Assembly (NCBI RefSeq): GCF_025398195.1
Contig: NZ_JAODNV010000012.1
Span: 107,559 to 171,558, forward strand
Length of the DNA stretch: 64,000 nucleotides
Reading direction: 5' to 3'
Source: Chelativorans petroleitrophicus
GTDB lineage: Bacteria > Pseudomonadota > Alphaproteobacteria > Rhizobiales > Rhizobiaceae
This document shows, in pieces, positions 29,920-39,496 of this stretch. The first letter of the stretch is position 1; every line of letters starts with the position of its first letter. A program made the position numbers and the translations under genes. Under the pieces are notes generated by a model, which saw only the letters and a program-made list of their open reading frames with translations, searched no databases and was not told where the DNA came from.

Positions 29920-30849
29920 ATGGCGGACGCCCTTACAGAAAAAGGCTCGGCGCGCTCATGGCGCGCGCCGAGGCTTACGCTCCGGCAGCGGGAGGCCATC
30001 GAGGCGTGGCTGTTCGTTAGCCCGACCGTCGCAGGCTTCCTCCTCTTTTTCCTAGGGCCGCTCGCCGCCGTCGTCTATTTCAGCCTGACGGAGTGGAACC
30101 TGCTCACGCAGCAGGCCACTTTCGTCGGCGTCAAGAACTATGTGGATGCGCTGTCGCACAATCCCGACTTCTGGCATGTGCTGCGCAATTCCTTCGTCTT
30201 CGCGATGGGGCTCGTGCCGCTCAACATGGCGTTGGCGCTTTCCCTGGCGCTTGCGCTTTCACGGCCTTTTCGCGGCGTGATCTTCTTCCGCACGGTCTTC
30301 TTCGCGCCGGTGGTGACCTCCGCCGTCGCCTGGGCGATCGTCTGGCGCTTCCTACTGCAGGGGGAGGGCGGTGCCGTCAATCAGATGCTGGCGCTGGTGG
30401 GCATCGATGGTCCCAACTGGCTGCGCGAGCCCGACTGGGCGATGGTCGCCGTAATCGTCACCCGCGTGATCAAGATGGTCGGGCTCAACATGATCCTCTA
30501 CATCGCCGCGCTTCAGGCCATTCCGCGCGACTATGAGGCGGCGGCGCGGCTCGAAGGCGCGTCTAACTGGCAGATCTTCCGCATGGTCATCTGGCCGCTG
30601 CTTGCGCCCACGACGCTGGTGATCTTCGTCATCACCATGATCGGTTCATTCAAGGTCTTCGACCACATCTATCTGATGACCGGCGGAGGCCCGGAGAACG
30701 GAACGCTGGTGCTTGCCTTCTACATCTACGAGCAGGGCTTCAAGTTCTTCAATGTCGGCTACGCTTCGGCGCTCGCCATGATCATGTTCGTCATCGTGCT
30801 CGTTCTGACCGTCGTGCAGATGACGCTGAGGCGGAGGGACATGCAATGA
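29920..30849 (+). CDS. Sugar ABC transporter permease (MalF/UgpA-type)
   Basis: This 309-residue inner-membrane protein has six predicted helices: the first at about residues 28-50 (WLFVSPTVAGFLLFFLGPLA). The binding-protein-dependent transport EAA loop is DYEAAARLEGASNWQIFRMV (about residue 204), which contacts the ATPase. It overlaps the next permease gene by four bases (ATGA), so the two are translationally coupled and probably form a heterodimer. Confidence 0.93.
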   Translation: MADALTEKGSARSWRAPRLTLRQREAIEAWLFVSPTVAGFLLFFLGPLAAVVYFSLTEWNLLTQQATFVGVKNYVDALSHNPDFWHVLRNSFVFAMGLVPLNMALALSLALALSRPFRGVIFFRTVFFAPVVTSAVAWAIVWRFLLQGEGGAVNQMLALVGIDGPNWLREPDWAMVAVIVTRVIKMVGLNMILYIAALQAIPRDYEAAARLEGASNWQIFRMVIWPLLAPTTLVIFVITMIGSFKVFDHIYLMTGGGPENGTLVLAFYIYEQGFKFFNVGYASALAMIMFVIVLVLTVVQMTLRRRDMQ

Positions 30850-31694
30850 CGCTGACCGTTCGCCAGGCCAGGATCATTGCCCGCATCTGCTGGACCGTCG
30901 CGCTGCTCGTCGTCGCGGTGCCCTTCGTCTTCCCGTTCCTGTGGATGGTTTCCTCGGGCTTCAAGAGCGCGACGGAGATCTTCGGGCAGCCCTCGCTCAT
31001 TCCCCGCGTATGGCGCTGGCAGAACTATCTCGAGGTCTTCGAATACCAGCCCTTTGCCCGGCAGTATTTCAACTCGCTCTATATCGCCGTCGCCGTCACC
31101 GGGCTGACGCTGGTGATCTCCTCGCTTGCGGGCTACGCGCTCGCCCGCATGCGCTTTGCCGGGGCGGGGCTCCTGATGCTCTTCCTGCTTTCGGCCCTCA
31201 TGGTGCCGGAGGAGGTGACCATCATCCCGAACTTCTTCCTCATCCGCTGGATGGGCCTCATGGACACGCATGCGCCGCTCATCCTGTTGCCGGTCTTTGG
31301 CTCGCACGGCGTGATGGCAACGTTCCTGATGCGTCAGTATTTCCTCGCCATCCCCAAGGAACTGGAGGAGGCCGGCAAGATGGACGGGCTGTCGCCCTTC
31401 GGCATCTGGTGGCGCATCGCGCTGCCCATGTCGCGGCCGGCGCTCGCCGCCGTCTCCATCATCACCTTCCTCTTTTCCTGGAATCTGTTCCTCGAGCCGC
31501 TGGTCTTCATCAGCTCGCTCGAGAAATTCACTCTGCCGCTTGCGCTCAGCAACTTCACAGACTCGTACGGCCTGCCGCTCTGGCACCTGCAGCTTGCGGC
31601 AACCAGCCTGGCCGTCGTGCCGATCCTGATCGTCTATCTGATCGCGCAGCGGCAGATCATCGAGAGCTTCGCCCTCTCGGGGGTAAAGGGATAG
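30846..31694 (+). CDS. Sugar ABC transporter permease (MalG/UgpE-type)
   Basis: This 282-residue protein has six membrane helices and the EAA motif in ELEEAGKMDGLSPFGIWW (about residue 175), characteristic of the second subunit of carbohydrate transporters. FPFLWMVSSGFKSATEI near the N-terminus is typical of MalG-type permeases. It overlaps the preceding permease gene by 4 bp and precedes the ATPase by 3 bp. Confidence 0.93.
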   Translation: MTLTVRQARIIARICWTVALLVVAVPFVFPFLWMVSSGFKSATEIFGQPSLIPRVWRWQNYLEVFEYQPFARQYFNSLYIAVAVTGLTLVISSLAGYALARMRFAGAGLLMLFLLSALMVPEEVTIIPNFFLIRWMGLMDTHAPLILLPVFGSHGVMATFLMRQYFLAIPKELEEAGKMDGLSPFGIWWRIALPMSRPALAAVSIITFLFSWNLFLEPLVFISSLEKFTLPLALSNFTDSYGLPLWHLQLAATSLAVVPILIVYLIAQRQIIESFALSGVKG

Positions 31695-31697
31695 ACC

Positions 31698-32747
31698 ATG
31701 ACCAGCCTCACACTCCGCAACATCAAGAAGAGCTTCGGCGCGACCCAGGTGATCAAGGGCGTAGACCTCGAGATTGCGGACGGGGAATTCGTCGTCTTCG
31801 TCGGGCCGTCGGGCTGCGGAAAATCCACGCTTCTGCGGATGATCGCGGGCCTCGAGGACATCACCGAGGGCGAAATCTACATCGGCGAGCGGAAGGTCAA
31901 CGACGTGCAGGCCGCGCAGCGCGGGGTCGCCATGGTCTTCCAGTCCTACGCACTCTATCCGCACCTGACGGTGAGGGACAACATGGCCTTCGGCCTGAAG
32001 GTGCGCAAGGTGCCCGCCAGCGAGCGCGAGCGGCGGGTACGGGAAGCGGCGGCCTCGCTCAAGCTCGAGGCGCTTCTGGACCGCTATCCGCGCGAGCTTT
32101 CCGGCGGCCAGCGCCAGCGGGTGGCGATCGGCCGCGCCATCGTCGGCAATCCGCAGGTGTTCCTGTTCGACGAGCCTCTTTCCAATCTCGACGCCGAGCT
32201 ACGCGTGCACATGCGCTCCGAAATCGCGGCGCTGCACCAGCGGCTCGAAAACACGATGATCTATGTCACGCATGACCAGATCGAGGCCATGACCCTGGCG
32301 GACAGGATCGTCGTCCTGCGCGAAGGCGTGATCGAGCAGGTGGGAACGCCGCGCGAACTCTATGAGAGCCCGGCCAATCTCTTCGTCGCGCAGTTCATCG
32401 GCAGCCCGCGTATGAACGTGCTGCCCGCACGCGCCGTGGCGGGCCGCCTGGCGGCGCGGGGGCTCAACATCGGCGCCGCCGAGGGCGTCGGCATGCGGCC
32501 CGAGCACATCTCGCTCACAGCTCCGGAATCGGGTCTCCTGCGCGGTCGCGTGGCGCTCAGCGAATATACGGGCGCCGCGACCCTTCTTCATGTGGAACTT
32601 GAAGAAGGCGAAACAGCGCTGGTGATCGCAAATGGGCCAGCAGTGCCCGCGAACGGCCAAGAGGTGGGGCTGGAGATCGCGCGGGAGCACCTGCATGTTT
32701 TCGACAAGGCCGGCCGGGCGATCCGGCCCCTGGTGCAGGCGGCGTGA
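31698..32747 (+). CDS. Sugar ABC transporter ATPase (MalK/UgpC-type)
   Basis: This 349-residue ATPase has Walker A VGPSGCGKSTLLRMIAG (about residue 36), Q-loop MVFQSYALYPHLTV, signature RELSGGQRQRVAIGRAI (about 133), Walker B VFLFDEPLSNLDAELR and H-loop YVTHDQIEAMTLADRI. The C-terminal ~115 residues form a TOBE/regulatory domain (RMNVLPARAVAGR, GMRPEHISLT), as in MalK and UgpC. It closes the four-gene transport operon, which has no regulator or catabolic enzyme gene. Confidence 0.94.
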   Translation: MTSLTLRNIKKSFGATQVIKGVDLEIADGEFVVFVGPSGCGKSTLLRMIAGLEDITEGEIYIGERKVNDVQAAQRGVAMVFQSYALYPHLTVRDNMAFGLKVRKVPASERERRVREAAASLKLEALLDRYPRELSGGQRQRVAIGRAIVGNPQVFLFDEPLSNLDAELRVHMRSEIAALHQRLENTMIYVTHDQIEAMTLADRIVVLREGVIEQVGTPRELYESPANLFVAQFIGSPRMNVLPARAVAGRLAARGLNIGAAEGVGMRPEHISLTAPESGLLRGRVALSEYTGAATLLHVELEEGETALVIANGPAVPANGQEVGLEIAREHLHVFDKAGRAIRPLVQAA

Positions 32748-33067
32748 CGGCGCCTTTTGGCTAAACACGGTAGGGTACGCGCGAGCTGTCCCGGCGATCG
32801 GCAGCTTCCTTGCGGGTAAGGTCGGCACCTTTTTCAACGCAATGTTCGCTACGCCGCTGTAGTGCTGTGCGCGACCGCGTGCCGGCCGGTGATGATTGAG
32901 CCTGTCGCTGTAGGTCTAACTGCGGATTTAACGCCCCTCCCTCTCGCCGCGGGTCACTTCTGCCATATCCGCGGCCGTCGAGCATGAACATTCAGTTGCC
33001 AACGTGACTGCACAGGCGCACCATGCGTTCAGCGGTGGGGTAATCCAAGCGCTGGGAGGAGCCCGTC
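32748..33067. other. Intergenic stretch of 320 bp
   Basis: I see no gene in this stretch. It separates the sugar ABC operon from the FAD oxidoreductase gene, which is preceded by a GGAGGAG ribosome site just before 33068. No clear hairpin with a T-run ends the ABC operon. Confidence 0.5.
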
Positions 33068-34507
33068 ATGCTTGACGCTACCATCGTCAAATTCGATTCA
33101 GGAACAACCACAGTGAACGCCGCGGAGATCGAAGCGCTCGAGGCGAGACTGCGCGGCACCATTCTCGAACCCGACAACGCCGCCTATGATGAGGCGCGCT
33201 CCGTCTGGAATGCCATGATCGACCGGCGGCCCGGCCTGATCGTCCGATGCGCTGGCGTGTCGGATGTGATCCAAACGGTGCGTTTCGCGCGGGAACACGG
33301 CCTGCTCGTGTCCGTTCGAGGCGGCGGCCATAACATCGCCGGCAACGCTGTTTGCGACGGCGGCGTGCTCATCGATCTCTCCCAAATGAGATCGGTGCGG
33401 GTGGACCCGTCGATCCAGCGGGCATGGGTCGAGCCGGGGGCTCTGCTTGCCGATGTGGACAAGGAAACGCAGTCATTCGCAATGGCGCTTCCGACCGGGA
33501 TCAATTCCACCACGGGAATTGCCGGTCTGACGCTCGGCGGAGGCTTCGGGTGGCTTACACGCAAGTACGGCCTCACACTCGATAACCTGATGGCCGCCGA
33601 CGTGGTGACTGCGGACGGGGAGCTGCTGCGGACGAGCCTCACCGAGGCTTCGGATCTTTTTTGGGCGATCCGGGGCGGCGGCGGCAACTTCGGGGTGGTG
33701 ACTGGTTTCGAGTTCCAGCTTCACCAGGTTGGCCGGCAGGTGCTGTCCGGCCTCGTCGTTCATCCGTTCGCCGAGGCTGCATCCGTTCTGAAAGAGTATC
33801 GGAAGGCCCTGGAATCGGCGCCTGACGAACTCACCTGCTGGGTCGTCATGAGGCAGGCGCCGCCGCTGCCGTTCCTGCCCGCCGAATGGCACGGGAAGGA
33901 GATTCTCGTCCTCGCAATGTGCTATTGCGGCGATCTTGATGAGGGGGAGCGGGCAACCGCGCAGTTGCGATCCATAGGAACGCCGATTGCCGACGTGGTC
34001 GGAGAGAATACGCTGGTCGGATGGCAGCAGGCATTTGATCCTCTGCTTGCACCTGGCGCCCGGAACTACTGGAAGAGCCACGACTTCATCGAACTGTCTG
34101 ACGGACTCATCGATGTCCTGATCGACGCCATTCGCCGTCTGCCAGGACCCGAATGCGAGGTGTTCGTCGGGCATGTCGGAGGTGCTTCCGGCCGTATAGC
34201 GCCGGATGCGACCGCCTTCCCGCAGCGAAGCTCGCACTACGTGATGAACGTCCATGCCCGCTGGCGCGAAATCCGTATGGATCGGCCCTGTATCGACTGG
34301 GCGCGCGGCCTGTTCGAGGACACGAAGCCCTATGCTGCCGGAACTGCCTACATAAATTTCATGCCCGAGGATGAGACAGAGCGGGTGGAAGCGGCCTACG
34401 GATCGAATTTCCAGCGCCTGGTGGAGGTGAAGAGAAAGTACGATCCGACGAACTTCTTCAGAATGAACCAGAACATCAGGCCCACTGCGGAGTTCCGGGC
34501 CGCATAG
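33068..34507 (+). CDS. FAD-linked oxidoreductase, berberine-bridge type
   Basis: This 479-residue FAD enzyme has the PCMH (FAD_binding_4) domain: VSVRGGGHNIAGNAVCDGG (about residue 80, where the His can carry covalent FAD) and PTGINSTTGIAGLTLGGGFG, then RGGGGNFGVVTGFEFQ. The C-terminal BBE segment is YDPTNFFRMNQNI. The first Cys used for bicovalent FAD lies in the segment that reads LTLGGGFG here, so only the His link is likely. Substrates in the family are sugars, alkaloids and oligosaccharides; none can be assigned. GGAGGAG lies before the ATG. Confidence 0.9.
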   Translation: MLDATIVKFDSGTTTVNAAEIEALEARLRGTILEPDNAAYDEARSVWNAMIDRRPGLIVRCAGVSDVIQTVRFAREHGLLVSVRGGGHNIAGNAVCDGGVLIDLSQMRSVRVDPSIQRAWVEPGALLADVDKETQSFAMALPTGINSTTGIAGLTLGGGFGWLTRKYGLTLDNLMAADVVTADGELLRTSLTEASDLFWAIRGGGGNFGVVTGFEFQLHQVGRQVLSGLVVHPFAEAASVLKEYRKALESAPDELTCWVVMRQAPPLPFLPAEWHGKEILVLAMCYCGDLDEGERATAQLRSIGTPIADVVGENTLVGWQQAFDPLLAPGARNYWKSHDFIELSDGLIDVLIDAIRRLPGPECEVFVGHVGGASGRIAPDATAFPQRSSHYVMNVHARWREIRMDRPCIDWARGLFEDTKPYAAGTAYINFMPEDETERVEAAYGSNFQRLVEVKRKYDPTNFFRMNQNIRPTAEFRAA

Positions 34508-34527
34508 AAGCAATTCACTTCCGCAAC

Positions 34528-34558
34528 GTGCCCCGCCGCTTCTCTTCGGGCGGGGCAC
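34528..34558. terminator. Hairpin downstream of the FAD oxidoreductase
   Basis: A perfect 10-bp inverted repeat, GTGCCCCGCC (34528-34537) and GGCGGGGCAC (34549-34558), separated by 11 bases, lies 21 bp after the oxidoreductase stop and between convergent genes. It is a probable terminator. Confidence 0.65.
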
Positions 34559-34584
34559 ACTGCGCAGCACGATTGCGGACAGTC

Positions 34585-34607
34585 CCTGAGGCAAAATCTG
34601 CCTCAGG
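34585..34607. terminator. Second hairpin between convergent genes
   Basis: A perfect 9-bp stem, CCTGAGGCA and TGCCTCAGG, with loop AAATC lies 11 bp beyond the stop of the leftward aldo/keto reductase gene. With the preceding hairpin it forms a double stop between the two converging genes. Confidence 0.55.
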
Positions 34608-34617
34608 TGCCTGTCAC

Positions 34618-35502
34618 TTATGCCGGGTGAGGCATTGCCCCGATCCCGTCCAGCGCTGCGATGGCTTCGTCCGGCAGTTCGATCGCCGCGGCGGCTACGT
34701 TCTCGCGCAGATGCGCGAGCGACGAAGTGCCGGGGATCAGGAGAATGTTGGGCGAGCGCTGAAGAAGCCAGGCGAGCGCCACCTGCATCGGGGTTGCTTC
34801 CAGTTGCCTAGCGACACGGGAGAGCGTCTCGGACTGCAGGGGGCTGAAGCCGCCGAGCGGGAAGAAGGGAACATAGGCGATCGCCCGGGCCGCCAGTGTG
34901 TCTATCAAAGCGTCGTCGGCGCGGTGCGCGAGGTTGTACTGGTTCTGGACACAGACGATCTCACAGATGCCGAGCGCCTCTTCGACCTGCCGCGGGGTGA
35001 CGTTGCTGAGACCGATGTGGCGGATCAGTCCTGCCCGCTGCAACTCAGCGAGCACCGCCAGGGCGGGCTCGACGCTGCCCTCGGCCGGATCATGGCCGTT
35101 GTCGCCCCAGAAACGCATGTTAACGACGTCCAGCACGTCGAGTTGGAGATTGCGCAGATTGTCGTAAACCGCCTGTCGCAATTCTTCCGGAGAAGCTGCG
35201 GGAAGCCAGGATCCGTCCTCGCCACGACGGGCGCCGATCTTGGTGACGATGACGAGATCGTCGGGGTAGGGCGCCAGCGTCTCGCGGATCAGCTGGTTGA
35301 CGACATATGGGCCGTAATAGTCGCTGGTGTCGATATGGTTGATGCCGAGCGCTACGGCTTCGCGCAGCACCGCAGCGGCCTCTGCCGTGTCCCTGGGCGG
35401 CCCGAAGACGCCGGGACCGGCAAGCCGCATCGCGCCGTAGCCGAGGCGCTTCACGGTGCGGCTGCCGAGCGTGTAGGTTCCTGCCTTGTCGATGATCTGC
35501 AT
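34618..35502 (-). CDS. Aldo/keto reductase
   Basis: This 294-residue NADPH-dependent TIM-barrel oxidoreductase has the AKR layout: KRLGYGAMRLAGPGVFG at the N-terminus, NHIDTSDYYGPYVVNQLI with the catalytic Asp and Tyr (about residue 54), VIVTKIGARRGEDGSW with the Lys, and IPGTSSLAHLRENVAAA in the cofactor-binding end. I chose the ATG at 35502 because GGAGG lies six bases upstream; an ATG at 35532 is in frame but not supported. It diverges from a LysR gene with a perfect dyad between them, so LysR control is likely. Confidence 0.91.
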   Translation of the reverse strand: MQIIDKAGTYTLGSRTVKRLGYGAMRLAGPGVFGPPRDTAEAAAVLREAVALGINHIDTSDYYGPYVVNQLIRETLAPYPDDLVIVTKIGARRGEDGSWLPAASPEELRQAVYDNLRNLQLDVLDVVNMRFWGDNGHDPAEGSVEPALAVLAELQRAGLIRHIGLSNVTPRQVEEALGICEIVCVQNQYNLAHRADDALIDTLAARAIAYVPFFPLGGFSPLQSETLSRVARQLEATPMQVALAWLLQRSPNILLIPGTSSLAHLRENVAAAAIELPDEAIAALDGIGAMPHPA

Positions 35503-35553
35503 GTGGGCCTCCATGTGGGTGAGGCAACACATCTAGTCATTGCACAAGCGGGC

Positions 35554-35570
35554 GATAATCGGCCATTATC
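35554..35570. promoter_or_regulatory. LysR-type operator between aldo/keto reductase and lysR
   Basis: The 95-bp gap between the two divergent starts holds the perfect dyad GATAAT-CGGCC-ATTATC. It contains the T-N11-A core (T at 35556, A at 35568) of LysR-type recognition sites, 28 bp before the LysR start codon. It probably mediates LysR autorepression and control of the reductase. Confidence 0.7.
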
Positions 35571-35597
35571 TGCACGGGCTGTGCGGATTGGCGAACA

Positions 35598-36509
35598 ATG
35601 CGAGCGGATCTCGGAGACCTTAACGCATTCCTTGCCGTGGCGCGGGCGGGTGGGTTCCGCGGGGCTGCGCGCACCAGCGGAATGAGCGCTTCGGCTCTCA
35701 GCGAAGCGGTGCGGCGGCTGGAAGCACGGCTAGGCGTTCGCCTGCTGCATCGCACCACGCGCAGTGTGGCGCCGACCGAAGCGGGCGCGCGGCTGATCGA
35801 GCGGCTGGGGCCGGCGCTCGGCGAGGTGGAGGCGGCGCTCGACCTGATGAACACCTTTCGCGATCACCCGTCTGGCACCCTGCGCCTCAACGTGCCCACG
35901 GTCGCGGCGCGGGTGGTGCTACCCTCGATCCTGCCCGGATTCATGGCCGCCTATCCGGACATCAAGGTGGAGGTGGTCGTCGAGGACGGCTTCGTCGACA
36001 TCCTGGCGTCGGGATGCGATGCCGGCATCCGGTACGAGGAACGGCTCGAGCAGGACATGATCGCCGTTCCCATCGGTCCGCGGACGCAGCGCGCCGCCGC
36101 GGCCGCTGCGCCCGCATATCTTGACCGCTGCGGCCGTCCCACGCACCCGCGCGATCTGCTCAATCACGCCTGCCTGACCGGCCGCTTTGCGAGCGGTGTG
36201 ACTACCGACTGCTGGGAGTTCGAGCGCGACGGTGAGGTCATCCGCATCCAGGTGCAGGGCCCGCTGGTGGTATCGCTTGGTGCGGGGGTCGATCTCATGA
36301 TCGACATGGCGGTTGCAGGTTGCGGGGTCATCAGCTTATTTGAAGACTGGCTGCGCCCGTATTTCGAAAGCGGTGCGCTGGAACCTGTGCTGCAGGACTG
36401 GTGGCAGCCTTTTTCCGGACCGTTCCTGTACTATCCCGGCCGCCGGCTGGTTCCTCCGCCGTTACGCGCGTTCCTGGACTTTATCAGGACCGGCGGGGCC
36501 GGAGCGTGA
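35598..36509 (+). CDS. LysR-family transcriptional regulator
   Basis: This 303-residue regulator has an N-terminal winged helix (MRADLGDLNAFLAVARAGGF, then SALSEAVRRLEARLGVRLLH with the recognition helix at about residues 35-50) and a C-terminal effector-binding domain of the type II periplasmic-binding fold. It is of the AaeR/DsdC-like LysR group that often regulates a divergent oxidoreductase; the aldo/keto reductase at 34618-35502 is the obvious target. The inducer is unknown. Confidence 0.93.
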   Translation: MRADLGDLNAFLAVARAGGFRGAARTSGMSASALSEAVRRLEARLGVRLLHRTTRSVAPTEAGARLIERLGPALGEVEAALDLMNTFRDHPSGTLRLNVPTVAARVVLPSILPGFMAAYPDIKVEVVVEDGFVDILASGCDAGIRYEERLEQDMIAVPIGPRTQRAAAAAAPAYLDRCGRPTHPRDLLNHACLTGRFASGVTTDCWEFERDGEVIRIQVQGPLVVSLGAGVDLMIDMAVAGCGVISLFEDWLRPYFESGALEPVLQDWWQPFSGPFLYYPGRRLVPPPLRAFLDFIRTGGAGA

Positions 36510-36675
36510 CACTGCGGGCGGCCTACTCCCGTCCTAGGGTCAATCCCGCGGCCACGACTCGGAAGGGCCGCTCTGATGGCGGGGCGCCCGGTCAGGTTGC
36601 ACGGCTTCTGCACACGGCGCGCTGACTGGTTCGCCTGCTTCCGTGATGCTGCCCATCCTGCCGGCGCTGCTGGAG

Positions 36676-38607
36676 CTACCAACCGCCTCCGCCACCTCCG
36701 CCGCCACCGCCTCCGGAGAAGCCGCCACCCGAAAAGCCCGAGGACGAGCTTTTCGGGGCGGGCAAGGACGCGGTGAAGCTTTTCGGGAGTGAACTTGCCA
36801 TATTTCCAAGGCTGGAGCCGAGCCTGCCAGGGCTGACACTGCTGCCGTGATACCAGACTGGGCCCGTATAGGTCGCGGCGCCCGTGGCGAGCGCCGTCGC
36901 CAGCCAGTTGTCGAACGCCCGCGACCACGGCTTCTCGACGCCGAGAGCCACGGCATAGGGCAGCAGCGTTTCGAAATGCTGCGGCGACATCTCCGGCGCG
37001 CCCTGCATGCTCATACGCTCCTTTTCAGCAAGCATCAGATATTGCCTCAGGCCTGCTATCTCGGCGGAGCGCTTCTGGCCGACCGGCGTCGGAGCGCCCA
37101 TCAGGAAAAAGAAGACGAGGTTGGCCAGTATCAGTCCAGCGATGGCCGCAAGTGTGCGGGGATCCATCTCGGCCTGAACCAACAGCAGAAGAAGTCCGCC
37201 GATCAGATTTAAGCCGAGATAGCCGAGAAATGCGGTCACGATCACCGCCCATATCCGTTTCGCCAGGCTGTGTGCCCGGCGAAACCGGCGCCCGACATTG
37301 ATGGCGACAATGGCGATCAGGAAGGAGGGCACGATGATACCGAAAGCCGCGGAGATCGCGTGAGGTGAGAAATCACCCAAGGCGATGATGGAGACGAGCA
37401 GCACCACCGATGCGAGAGCACCGGCAGCGATATAGAGCGTGTTGCCGCGATAGAACTCGTTGCGATGTTCCGTTTCGATGGCGCTGCGAAACGCGTGGCC
37501 GATCGACTGGATCGTCTCGCCGTTCGCCTTGTCGACCGTGAGCGAATCGCCGTCTTCGGGCAGCTCCTTGAGAATGGCGCGCTGGCCGACGCCGATACCG
37601 TCCGGAATGCCGCTTCCCTTGCGGCGGATCGTCAAGGTCTTGCTCGGCTGTTCAAGTTCCAGATGCCCCTTGACGGCAAGATCGATGACAGATGCGGCAA
37701 AGGCGTCCCATCCGCCACCTCTGAAGCCGCGCTGTTCAATGTAATTGGCCAGGGCAGGGGAGATCCCCTTTGGCGGTGTCCAGCGCGGGATGACGATCTC
37801 GCGCGGCGGATCGCGGCCCACGCGCCGCCAGGCCCAGAGATAGTAGGTCAATATGAGGGCCAGTCCGCCGATGCCGACGATCCATTCCCGATTGTCCCGC
37901 CACCAGTCGGCGCGCAGCTCCGCCGCCGAGGGCGGCGCCACGATGCCTTTCGGAAAGGCGACCACTACCGTCAGCCCCTCGCGCCTGCCAAGCTCCCGTG
38001 TCGCCTCGAAACGAATACGGTTTCCGCCGTCAAGTCGTGTGGCCCGGCCCGCCTGCTCAGTCGAACCATAGGGGCCAGTGAAGTAGGTAATGCCGGTCGC
38101 GCCGGCGCCGAGAGGCAAACGGACCTCCGCAGTCGCCTCCAGGATCGGGAAATCCCAGCCATTGCCGGTGACATTCCAGTAGAGTTCGTCGTGATCCTCG
38201 AAATGGCGGATCTGGCGCGTCGTCTCGTAGGTAATCTCGTAGACATGCACGCCATGCCGCAGCAGCACGTTCGCATCGCCGATGCGGATGCGCAGAACGC
38301 CTGAATCCCGCTCAATGGCGTAGGGCTCCGTATTGCCGTCTCGCGTCACCGCGAGCACATCAAGCCCCACCTCGCGCATGCGGCCATTGGCATCCTCATA
38401 GCGCAGCGGAATGTCCCGGTAGATGCCGCGCAAGATCTGCCGGCCCTCGACGGTGACCTCGATGGTCTCCGTCACGGTGAGCGTGCCGTCCTTTCCCACG
38501 TCGATCAACGCATGGAAGCTGCGGATTTCCTCTGCAGCGGTTGCGCCTTGGGCGAAACCGAGAACAAGGAGAAAGGCAATGAGCAATTGCGCGGCCGGCT
38601 TCACCAT
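36676..38607 (-). CDS. DUF2207-domain membrane protein
   Basis: This 643-residue protein begins with a signal sequence (LLIAFLLVLGFAQGATAAEE). The periplasmic DUF2207 domain (about residues 28-240; ETIEVTVEGRQILRGIYRDI and YEITYETTRQIRHFED) is followed by a helix at about 245-260, a cytoplasmic part, three or more membrane helices around residues 395-505, and a glycine- and serine-rich C-terminus with a run of nine glycines before the final Trp. Bacterial DUF2207 proteins have no assigned function and often pair with LemA, as here (3 bp downstream of the lemA gene). Confidence 0.88.
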   Translation of the reverse strand: MVKPAAQLLIAFLLVLGFAQGATAAEEIRSFHALIDVGKDGTLTVTETIEVTVEGRQILRGIYRDIPLRYEDANGRMREVGLDVLAVTRDGNTEPYAIERDSGVLRIRIGDANVLLRHGVHVYEITYETTRQIRHFEDHDELYWNVTGNGWDFPILEATAEVRLPLGAGATGITYFTGPYGSTEQAGRATRLDGGNRIRFEATRELGRREGLTVVVAFPKGIVAPPSAAELRADWWRDNREWIVGIGGLALILTYYLWAWRRVGRDPPREIVIPRWTPPKGISPALANYIEQRGFRGGGWDAFAASVIDLAVKGHLELEQPSKTLTIRRKGSGIPDGIGVGQRAILKELPEDGDSLTVDKANGETIQSIGHAFRSAIETEHRNEFYRGNTLYIAAGALASVVLLVSIIALGDFSPHAISAAFGIIVPSFLIAIVAINVGRRFRRAHSLAKRIWAVIVTAFLGYLGLNLIGGLLLLLVQAEMDPRTLAAIAGLILANLVFFFLMGAPTPVGQKRSAEIAGLRQYLMLAEKERMSMQGAPEMSPQHFETLLPYAVALGVEKPWSRAFDNWLATALATGAATYTGPVWYHGSSVSPGRLGSSLGNMASSLPKSFTASLPAPKSSSSGFSGGGFSGGGGGGGGGGGW

Positions 38608-38610
38608 GTG

Positions 38611-39180
38611 TCAGCTGAACGAGACCTTCGGTACCGCGCGGTCTTCCGCATTGTCGATCTCGAAATACTCCGCCTGGCTGAAGCCGAACATGCTGGCGAC
38701 CAGATTGGAGGGGAAGCTTTCGACCTTGATGTTCAGCTCACGCGCCGCGCCGTTGTAGTAGCGGCGGGCCATCTGGATTTCGCTTTCGAGCGTTTCCAGC
38801 GAGCTTTGCAGCTGCCTGAAATTCTCGTTCGCCTTGAGATCCGGATAGGCCTCCGCCACGGCAAAGAGCCGGCCGAGCGCCCGACCGAGCAGGCCTTCCA
38901 CCTGGCCACGGCCGGCAACGTCGTCGCTCGGCAGGCTCTGTGCGCGCGAGCGGAGCGCGGTCACCTCCTCGAGCACCGCGCGTTCGTGCTGCACATATCC
39001 CTTCACCGTCTCGATCAGGTTGGGGATGAGGTCCGCGCGGCGTTTCAGCTGCACGTCGATCCCCGACCAGGCTTCGCGCATGATCTGCCGCGCCCTTACG
39101 AGGCCGTTATAGATGACGATTGCATAGCTGGCGATGACCAGGAGAAGTACAAGGAGGATAGGGCCGAGACCAAAATTCAT
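38611..39180 (-). CDS. lemA: LemA-family protein
   Basis: This 189-residue protein has one N-terminal membrane helix (GPILLVLLLVIASYAIVIYN) and a long helical LemA domain: ARQIMREAWSGIDVQLKRRA, DLIPNLIETVKGYVQHERAV, and EAYPDLKANENFRQLQSSLE with IQMARRYYNGAARELN. LemA is broadly conserved with an unclear, possibly cell-envelope, role. The ATG at 39180 is preceded by AAGGAG; longer in-frame extension is not LemA sequence. It heads a two-gene operon with the DUF2207 gene. Confidence 0.93.
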   Translation of the reverse strand: MNFGLGPILLVLLLVIASYAIVIYNGLVRARQIMREAWSGIDVQLKRRADLIPNLIETVKGYVQHERAVLEEVTALRSRAQSLPSDDVAGRGQVEGLLGRALGRLFAVAEAYPDLKANENFRQLQSSLETLESEIQMARRYYNGAARELNIKVESFPSNLVASMFGFSQAEYFEIDNAEDRAVPKVSFS

Positions 39181-39496
39181 GATTTCTCCTTGCGGCGGCT
39201 TTCGCGTCCCGTCGTTTCCCGACTTCAGGCCGGGAACGGGCGCGGAGAAACTTTGTTGGGCTACTATACCGGGGGAATCCGAGAGAGCTAGTCGCAAAAG
39301 CTGGTTTGAACAGCCTGCCGTTAGCCGCCTTACCGATTGAAGCGTTTGTCCGGGCCGAGCGGCTGTTGAAGCCGGTGTCGATGCCTTACGAAACCGGGCC
39401 AGGAGTCTTCCACCTTCGGCACGGTATGTTGCGGCTGGACGATCATGCTGGCGCTGTGTCGAATGCCTTGAGGGACCGTGACCGGACGTTCGCGTG

